A stretch of 64,000 nucleotides of DNA, from the NCBI GenBank assembly GCA_963822985.1, contig CAWGJU010000014.1:248001-312000 (forward strand). The letters run 5' to 3'. Below the pieces are notes generated by a model. It made no database searches and had not been told where the DNA came from. It saw nothing but the letters and a program-made list of their open reading frames with translations. Below are positions 57,619 through 64,000 of this stretch, in pieces; within the stretch, counting starts at the first letter, position 1, and each line of letters begins with the position of its first letter. Both the position numbers and the translations under genes were made by a program. The stretch is from Thermohalobaculum sp963822985 (GTDB lineage Bacteria > Pseudomonadota > Alphaproteobacteria > Rhodobacterales > Rhodobacteraceae).

Positions 57619-58384
57619 ATGGCCGACACGAGCCGATCCGCCTGGACGCCCGACCAGCCGATCGTCATCGCTGCGCGACGTCCACAAGTCCTTCGGCCCG
57701 CTCGAGGTGCTGAAGGGCATCTCTTCGACGTGATGAAGGGCGAGGTGGTCTGCATCATCGGGCCGTCGGGCTCCGGCAAGTCGACGCTGATCCGCTGCAT
57801 CAACGCGCTGAACGCCATCCAGACTCGGGCTCGATCAAGGTCGAGGGGCAGGAGGTGCACGACCCCAAGCTCGACAAGCTGGCGCTGCGCAGAAGGTCGG
57901 CATGGTGTTCCAGCAGTACAATCTGTTCCCGCACAAGACGGCGCTGGAGAACGTGATGATGGCGCCGGTGCTGGTGCTGAAGCAGCCGAAGGCCGAGGTC
58001 GAGGCGCGGGCGCGCAAGCTGATCGCCAAGGTCCGCCTCGAAGGCAAGGAGGACGCCTATCCGGGCGAGCTCTCCGGCGGCCAGCAGCAGCGCGTCGCCA
58101 TCGCCCGCTCGCTGGCATGAACCCGGACATCATGCTGTTCGACGAGGTCACCGCGGCGCTCGACCCGGAGACGGTGAAGGAGGTGCTGGTCACCATCCGC
58201 GAGCTCGCGGAGGAGGGCATGACCTGCATGCTGGTGACGCACGAGATGGGCTTCGCCCGCGAGATCGCCGACCAGATCTACTTCACCGACCGCGGCGTTA
58301 TCGTCGAGCACGGCCCGCCCGCGACCTTCTTCACGCGAGGCGAAGGACCCCCGGACGCGGGAGTTCCTGTCGCAGATCCTGTGA
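57619..58384 (+). CDS. Amino-acid ABC transporter ATPase (frameshifted)
   Basis: GlnQ-type ATPase. DVHKSFGPLEVLKGI, IIGPSGSGKSTLIRCINAL (Walker A), MVFQQYNLFPHKTALENVMM (Q-loop), LSGGQQQRVAIARSLA (signature), MLFDEVTAALDPETVKEVLV (Walker B; Val replaces the usual Pro/Ser-Thr after DE) and LVTHEMGFAREIADQIYF. Frame changes near 57668, 57825, 57893, 58118 and 58340. The stop at 58384 is 9 bases from the convergent aminotransferase stop. Confidence 0.85.
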
Positions 58385-58393
58385 GCCGGCCGT

Positions 58394-59706
58394 TCAGCGC
58401 GGCCGCGACATGGCGTCCAGCGTTTCGCGGAGCGCCGGGTCGATGATGTCGACACCCTCGTCTATTTCCTCGTGCGTGACGGTCAGCGGCGGCGCGATGC
58501 GCCAGACCGAGCCGCGCTCCGGCCGGCGGCGGATGTTCATCTAGAGGCCGAGCTCGAAGCAGCGCGCCGTCGTCGCGGCGCCCAGCGCGTGGAACGGCAG
58601 CGCGGCTTTCGCGGTCCTTGACCAGCTCGACGCCGAGCAGCAGCCCTCGCCGCGCACGTCGCCGATCGCCTCGTAGCGCTGCTGCAGGTCTCGAGCCCCT
58701 TGCGCAGATAGGCGCCCATCTGCGACCGCGCGCGGGATCAGCTCCTCGCTCTCGACGTCTCCAGCACCGCAAGGCCGACCGCGGCCGGCATCGGGTCGGA
58801 GACATGGCAGGTGTAAAATGTGAACCGCCTTTCCTGTGCGCCTTCTCCTCGAGGTCCTCGCTGGTGACGTGGCGGCCAGCGGCACGCCGCCCCCGAGCGT
58901 CTTCGAGACCGACAGGATGTCCGGCGTCACGCCCAGCTTGGTCGCGGCGAAGCGGTCGCCGATGCGGCCGAAGGCCGTCTGCGCCTCGTCGAAGACCAGC
59001 AGCATGCCGCGCTCGTCGCAGGCCTCGGCCGCAGCGCGGCGAAATAGCCCCTCGGGCGGCACGATCACGCCGCCGGCGGAGATCACCGGCTCGGCGATCA
59101 GCGCCGCGGGCGCGCCGTCCGACGCCATGTCGAACATGCGGAGCCCGATCTTCAGGCAGGTCATGTCGCATCTGTCGCGGCAGTGCTCGACCGGGCAGCG
59201 ATAGGCGTTCGGCTCCGGGATGACGTGCCCGCCCGGCACCTTGGGGCCGTAGCCGCGCCGGTCGCTGGCGTAGGAGGCGGCCGCCGACGCGCCGGTCGTG
59301 CCGTGCCAGGAGCCGCCGAGCGCGATCACCTCGTAGCCGCCGGTCGCGAGCTTGGCGATGCGCAGCGCCGCTTCGTTGGCCTCGCTGCCCGTGTTGACAA
59401 AGAGCGACTTCTTCAGCGGCGGCGGCAGCCATTCGCCGAGCTTGCGCGCGAGCTTGACCACGCTGTCCGGGATCATCCCGAGAACATGTGGATCGCGCTG
59501 TCGCAGCTCTCCTTGATCGCGCTCACGATCGCCGGGTGGTTATGGCCGACGGTCGCGCACATCTGGCCCGAGGTGAAGTCGAGGATCTCGCGGCCCTCGT
59601 CGTCGGTGACGATCGTGCCGCGCGCCGCGGTGAAGAGGCTCGGAAAAGTGTCGCCGCCGTAGCGGATCAGGTTCTCCCGCACCGCTTCCTCAAGATCCGT
59701 TTCCAT
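58394..59706 (-). CDS. Class III PLP aminotransferase / dialkylglycine decarboxylase-like (frameshifted)
   Basis: Fold type I class III aminotransferase. N-terminus LEEAVRENLIRYGGDTFPSL, TSGQMCATVGHNHPAIVSAI, PLP phosphate loop FVNTGSEANEAALRIAK, Asp of VFDEAQTAFGRIGDRF, and the PLP lysine in PDILSVSKTLGGGVPLAAT. The pattern is close to 2,2-dialkylglycine decarboxylase and related omega-aminotransferases. Frame changes near 59475, 58850, 58720, 58640 and 58540. ATG 59706 follows AGGGAGG. It converges with the transporter operon and probably acts on its substrate. Confidence 0.82.
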
Positions 59707-60408
59707 CGGCCCTCCCTGGGGCAGAACCTGGCGGCGATCGTCCAGCGGATGCCGACGCGCCTGCCTTTCCGCGCCGCCGCCCGCAGGGCTATCGGTGCCT
59801 GCGGCCCCAGGCCAGGACAAGCCCAGATTTGTCGGACGGGGAGCAGCAACTCGGGGTCTTGCCGGAATGACCAGGTCGGGTCAACGGTCGCAGGGTCGCC
59901 TATGAGTAGTTCTGACCGGGTAGTGTCACGGACGTCCAGTCCCGGGCAACTTCGGTCGGGGAGTAGCAGTAGTAGGAGGCCCTGCGACACTCACGATACA
60001 CATCTCCGGAAATCGAAGCCGAGCGGCCAGCTGAAATAGAGCGTGCCGGAGGTGATCAGCCTGACGTTGCCGCGCCCGCGGCGGCAATCGGTGCCGTCGC
60101 CGTCCTGCACAGCCCGGCTCGAAGCTGATGCGATTGAACCCGTGCGCCGCCCGGCGTCCGGCACAAAAATCCGGGGCGGCAAATTCACCCGGTGCCGCGC
60201 GGCGCGAAGACTTTCCCGCGCTTCCGTCCGATCCGGCCAAACGCGGATCTTCGCTGCGGCACGGCTGCGTGTCTCGCAACTCTTTCTCGCGGACGGTGTT
60301 GTCGCTGAAGTGGCGGTCCCGCAGCAGTACCGGTCCGGCAGTTCTTGATCGATGCCTCAGGCCTGCGTAGAGGGCCGACGATCCTCTTAGTCAACTGGAG
60401 AAATTTTC
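59707..60408. other. Long gap without a confident gene
   Basis: 702 bases. A minus-strand frame 60188-59991 reads NVRLITSGTLYFSWPLGFDF RRCVS at its end and could be a small or truncated protein, but it matches no family I know. The right end holds the ribosome site for the gene at 60409. Nothing else stands out. Confidence 0.35.
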
Positions 60409-61491
60409 ATGAGGAGTGACAAGTCGCGCCGTACGCGCGTCAAGCGCACGAGCAATCACGGTGTCCGCCCGCCTGATATCGGCAAGGCGCGGCGGACGCG
60501 TGCCGGCCGCAAAGCTTCCGGGGCGGCCCTCGATCGGGCCGAAAGGGAAGATCTCACTGCAGCGCCGGAGGCGGAGCAGTCCGGCAGCGCCAGGTCGAGA
60601 TCTGTTGGCAGCGCGGAGACCAAGAGCCAACCTGAACGCGCCTCGTCGGCCCGCACCAGCCGCCGACGCAAGCAGAAGGGCGATACGGCAGAGGCGACGC
60701 TGGCGACGCAGGCGTCATCCGGGGCGGAGACCGGCGTAGGGGCCGGGACGGAGTCCGGGGCCGGCATCGCGCCGGCGGAGCCGGCCAAACACGACAGGAA
60801 CCGCCGGACGGAAGCCGCGCGTGCGACACGAGGCAATCCCGCATCGTCGGGGCGTGCGTCGACCAGGAGGGCGGCGAAATCCGGTAGTGCTAATCCGAAG
60901 GGGGCGGAGAACACCCCTGGAGGAGAGACGCAGCAGGACGCCGCGCCGGCGGCATCAAGACGTCGATTGCGCAAGGCGCCGGCTGCGCGTCCTGCGGCCG
61001 CCCGTGCGGCGGGACGCTCCGCGGCGGGCGATACCCGGCCGGCCGCGGAGGCACGGGCCAACCACGGCCGGGCCGAGCAGACCAGGGCCGATCAGCCCCG
61101 GGCCGACAATGCCGAGAAGACGCGGGCCGAGAAGGCGCGGCCAGCATCGTTGCGCGCCGAGGTATTGCGCGACGAGCCCTCGCAGGTCAGGCAATCACGC
61201 GCCGATGCCTCGCGACGGACGAGGGCATCGGGTGACGGCGCCGCCCCGCAGGGAGCCGCGGCTGCGCGCCCGGCGGAGACTGTTCCCCGGCCTTTTGACA
61301 GAGGGTCCGATGCCATGGCGCTCACGCGCGAATCCGTCGAGATCCGCGCCGCGGCGATGCGCGAGCTGACGGCGGCCCGGTCGTTCCCGGAGCTCTTCGC
61401 GGCGCAGCTCCGATACGGCCGTGCAGCTTCCGAGATCTGGATGCGGCAGGTCAGGCTCGCGACAGCGCTATTCGTTGCCGGCCTCAGGTGA
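60409..61491 (+). CDS. Ala/Arg-rich disordered protein with phasin-like C-terminus
   Basis: Of the 360 residues, roughly the first 300 are low-complexity, rich in Ala, Arg, Ser, Glu and Gly, with repeats such as RAEQTRADQPRADNAEKTRA. The last 55 (ESVEIRAAAMRELTAARSFP ELFAAQLRYGRAASEIW) form an amphipathic helix pair like those of phasins, which coat polyhydroxyalkanoate granules. ATG 60409 follows GGAG. The long basic tail could bind DNA or RNA, as in histone-like phasins. Function is a guess; frame use is clean over 1.08 kb, supporting a real gene. Confidence 0.6.
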   Translation: MRSDKSRRTRVKRTSNHGVRPPDIGKARRTRAGRKASGAALDRAEREDLTAAPEAEQSGSARSRSVGSAETKSQPERASSARTSRRRKQKGDTAEATLATQASSGAETGVGAGTESGAGIAPAEPAKHDRNRRTEAARATRGNPASSGRASTRRAAKSGSANPKGAENTPGGETQQDAAPAASRRRLRKAPAARPAAARAAGRSAAGDTRPAAEARANHGRAEQTRADQPRADNAEKTRAEKARPASLRAEVLRDEPSQVRQSRADASRRTRASGDGAAPQGAAAARPAETVPRPFDRGSDAMALTRESVEIRAAAMRELTAARSFPELFAAQLRYGRAASEIWMRQVRLATALFVAGLR

Positions 61492-61706
61492 ATTCTCCGG
61501 GTGAGCTGGAGCGGCGCGATCCTGCTGGGTTGCCTGGAGATTCCGCGGTGACGCGACAGGCGGCGACCACGCGGGTAGCCTGGTCGCCTGCCCGTCAGCC
61601 GCCTGTGCCCCAGACCCTCACCTGGTCGATGGAGTTGTCACGCTTCGGCCGGGCCAGTCTCGATGAGGAAGGGCAGAACCCCGCTTCGGCCTGCGCGGAG
61701 TGTTGA
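61488..61706 (+). CDS. Possible small coupled ORF, unassigned
   Basis: GTG 61488 overlaps the preceding stop (GTGA) and opens 72 codons (NSPGELERRDPAGLPGDSAV at the start) ending at 61706. No domain is recognised, and composition alone does not prove coding. The 175 bases that follow up to 61881 show nothing clear. Confidence 0.25.
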   Translation: MNSPGELERRDPAGLPGDSAVTRQAATTRVAWSPARQPPVPQTLTWSMELSRFGRASLDEEGQNPASACAEC

Positions 61707-61881
61707 GGGGATTCACGACGTAGCGGACCGGGTCCCCAACGGGGAAGGCGCGCCACTTCCGGACGCTGACGCGGCAGGCGACACCATCACGCCGATGCCC
61801 GTCAAGGCATCGATGAAGAGGGCTGTTGAACTGGCCTTTCTCGCCGGCCGCTAAGCTTGAGATACGCCGGTCGGGCCTGCC

Positions 61882-63009
61882 CTACTTTTCGTCTCGCTCC
61901 AGCGTCGCGCCGGTCTGTACGGTGCCATCGGCGGACATCAGGGCGGCGAGCGGTCGCAGCGTTGGGATCTGGCCGCAGACGATCATGAAGACGACCATCA
62001 ACGGCACGCTGAGAAAGGCGCCCGCGATGCCCCACAGCGCGCCCCAGAACGCCAGGGACAGCATGACCATCAGCGGGCTGAGGTTCAGGCCTCGGCCCGG
62101 CCAGTGCCGGCTGCACCACATTGTCGATGCAGAGCCGGAGCACGCCACCGACGAGCAGCACGATCCAGAACTGCGGCGCAAAGCCGAACTGGAGCGCGAT
62201 GCCCGCTGGTGCCGCGATGCCCAAGGCGGTCCCGATCGTCGAAATGAACGCCGTGAAGAAGATCAGGATCGCCAGGGGCGAGGCAAAGGCCGTGCCGGTG
62301 GCCCACAGCACGGCATAGGTCACGAATCCGGCGAGCACGCTCGTCAGCGTGTTGATCCACATGTACTTCTGGACGAGCAGCGAAATTCTCCGGCCGAGCC
62401 TCGACATTGTCTCGGCTCGCTGCGGCGAGCCGACGATCTGGGGCAGTTTGCGGGTGAGGCCTCGCGCTCTGCGCCCATGAAGATCACATAGAAGAGGACG
62501 AGAAGCCCCGAGCCGAAGAGCGCGCCCGCCGGCGCCAGCAGATCGGGCGGTACCGTCTCGACATCGAACCCGGCGAGCTTCGCCTTCAGCCGGCCGACAG
62601 CCGCCTTGCCGATCACCGGCGCCAGCCCATCGATGCGCTGCCCGGCATGCTCGGCATAGGCCGGTGCCGCGTCGCCGATCTGGCCGACCTCGTCGGACAC
62701 GATGCGCAGCGTCACGGTCATCAGCCCGAAGATGATCAGAAAGCTGAGCAGCCGCGCGAGCCATAGCGGAATGCGCCGACCGCCGATCGCGATCCGCCGG
62801 GTCTGCTCGCCGAGTGCGAGGACGAGGACGAGGAGATGAAGACCAGCTGCGCGACGGCCAGCGGGATGAAAAAGCTGCGCCCGGTAATAGAGGACCGGCA
62901 GGAGGATAGCCGCGGTAACGAGGCCGAGGAACCAGGTTGGCGGGCCACCGACCGCGGTCAGCGGGCCCAACCGATCCACGGATGAACGATCCGCCATTCC
63001 TTCACCCAT
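61882..63009 (-). CDS. AI-2E family transporter (frameshifted)
   Basis: Membrane exporter of the AI-2E/UPF0118 family. Segments in three frames: WFLGLVTAAILLPVLYY, RLLSFLIIFGLMTVTLRIVS, GSGLLVLFYVIFMGAERE, SLLVQKYMWINTLTSVLAGF, FGFAPQFWIVLLVGGVLRLC and LSPLMVMLSLAFWGALWGIA GAFLSVPLMV, the last being the family signature. Frame changes near 62870, 62460, 62410 and 62100. ATG 63009 has AAGGAG five bases upstream; ATG 62997 is an alternative. Substrate unknown despite the family name. Confidence 0.85.
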
Positions 63010-63253
63010 CTCCGCTCCTTGCGCCACGGCGCCGAGCCGGCCGTTATGCTGCGCGCTCGCTGATCGGGCGATGTTATCAATCGTGCCGTGGCGCGCGCAG
63101 GATATCGGGGCGGACGCTCCGCGGTGACAGCCGGTCCGCCAAACGTTGGCGAGTGGGCTGCGCGAAAACCTGGTGCTCTGCGCCGCATCGTGGAGGAACC
63201 TCTCGCGCCTTCCGTCGTTCAGCCGCCTGAACAATTCATCCGAGGCAGTGGCA

Positions 63254-64000
63254 ATGGCGAGCTCGCCGAGTGAGACGACCGGCGGCACGCTGCTCTTGCC
63301 ATCTGAACCAATTCCTCCCTGCGGAGAGCCCGTGGTGTGCGTCCCTGCGCGATCCGAGGCGCGCCGGCTGCCGGCACTCGTCGCGGCGCTCGATCAGCAG
63401 CGGGACCTCACAAGACCGCTTCGCGTCGTCCTTTTTTTGAACAACTGCGACGATCGCTCCTTGGAGGTCGCGGAGCAGGCGGCCTCGAAAGCTGGGCGCT
63501 GCGACGTCCGCATCCTGGAGCGACAGTTTCCGCCCGGCCTCGCGCACGCGGGATCGGCGCGGCGGGTGGCGATGGAGGCGGGCGCAGCTTGGCTCGACGC
63601 AGCCGGCGCAGCCGACGGGGCTCTTCTCACGACAGACGCCGACGCCATCCCGGCCGAGGACTGGGTCGTGCGCTCGCTCGCGGCGCTCGATGCGGGTGCC
63701 GACGTGGCGGCGGCCGCCTTGATGGGCGATCCCCGCGAAGAGGCTTGGTTCTCTCCCGCGCTTCGCCGGGCGATCGACGAGGTGCTGGCGGCGCAGGCAC
63801 TGGCGGTCACGCTCGAGGACGGGATCGACCCGACACCAGGCGACCCAGCGCCAAGGCACGCTGACAGCTCGGGCGGCGGGCTCGCCCTTCGCCTCTTGAC
63901 CTACCGCGCGGTCGGAGGCTGTCCGCCGCTGCCCTTCCGTGAGGATCTCGCCATGGTCGACGCGGTGCGCAGGCTCGGCGGCGTCCTCCGCCGCGACCCG
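63254..64000 (+). CDS. Family 2 glycosyltransferase, N-terminal part, off right edge
   Basis: An open frame from ATG 63254 continues past the window end. PVVCVPARSEARRLPALVAA and VVLFLNNCDDRSLEVAEQA give the nucleotide-binding start, and ALLTTDADAIPAEDWVVRSL gives the DxD-type metal site. Then FREDLAMVDAVRRLGG suggests the usual later acidic residue. At least 249 residues. It diverges from the AI-2E gene across about 244 bases. Sugar and acceptor unknown. Confidence 0.78.
   Translation, partial: MASSPSETTGGTLLLPSEPIPPCGEPVVCVPARSEARRLPALVAALDQQRDLTRPLRVVLFLNNCDDRSLEVAEQAASKAGRCDVRILERQFPPGLAHAGSARRVAMEAGAAWLDAAGAADGALLTTDADAIPAEDWVVRSLAALDAGADVAAAALMGDPREEAWFSPALRRAIDEVLAAQALAVTLEDGIDPTPGDPAPRHADSSGGGLALRLLTYRAVGGCPPLPFREDLAMVDAVRRLGGVLRRDP

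Overview
The window is a GC-rich bacterial chromosome segment, most likely from an alphaproteobacterium. The evidence is the hpnCDE-shc squalene/hopanoid cluster, BolA next to a CGFS glutaredoxin, an isovaleryl-CoA dehydrogenase, two oligopeptide ABC systems and the general protein style. Species cannot be named from sequence alone.

Left backbone, 1-25 kb. The minus strand from 3485 to 1 carries hpnC-hpnD-hpnE-shc, each joined to the next by a 4-base ATGA overlap. The hopene-associated glycosyltransferase hpnB diverges from it. A second coupled minus-strand unit (sulfotransferase, paraoxonase/SMP-30-like lactonase, hpnA-like epimerase) converges on hpnB. Then come an oligopeptide ABC transporter with a fused double ATPase and aroQ (8.1-14.8 kb), a TetR-ivd-DUF1622 unit, a GT39 membrane glycosyltransferase, and housekeeping genes pepN, bolA, grxD, pth, exoD-like and ychF, ending at a tRNA-Gln(CUG).

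Accessory region, 25-46.9 kb. It holds two near-identical IS5-family copies in opposite orientation, two small HTH genes plus two tandem tyrosine recombinases, and a three-gene operon of an unrecognised 450-aa protein with an Xre-type antitoxin and a RES toxin. A type I restriction-modification locus follows: hsdR is intact, hsdS is split by the second IS5 copy, and hsdM is broken by a stop and a frameshift. After a phage-type integrase comes a nest of elements inside elements. One IS110-family element sits inside an IS630 transposase, and another sits in the P-loop of an IS21 istB. Phage-tail and integrase debris lies between them, including a tail-protein/IstA in-frame chimera.

Right backbone, 46.9-64 kb. 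A dipeptide-type ABC operon (dppABCDF order, minus strand) diverges from a class A beta-lactamase-like serine hydrolase. Next are a threonine-synthase-like PLP enzyme, a polar amino-acid ABC transporter and a class III aminotransferase. The end holds an Ala/Arg-rich protein, an AI-2E family exporter and the start of a family 2 glycosyltransferase running off the edge.

Reading frames are broken very often in 1-7.9 kb, 55.9-59.5 kb and 61.9-63 kb, although conserved motifs, gene overlaps and gene order survive. I read these as sequence or assembly errors rather than gene decay, and annotate whole genes across the breaks. The lesions in the 25-46 kb region look like real biological damage because they coincide with element insertions.
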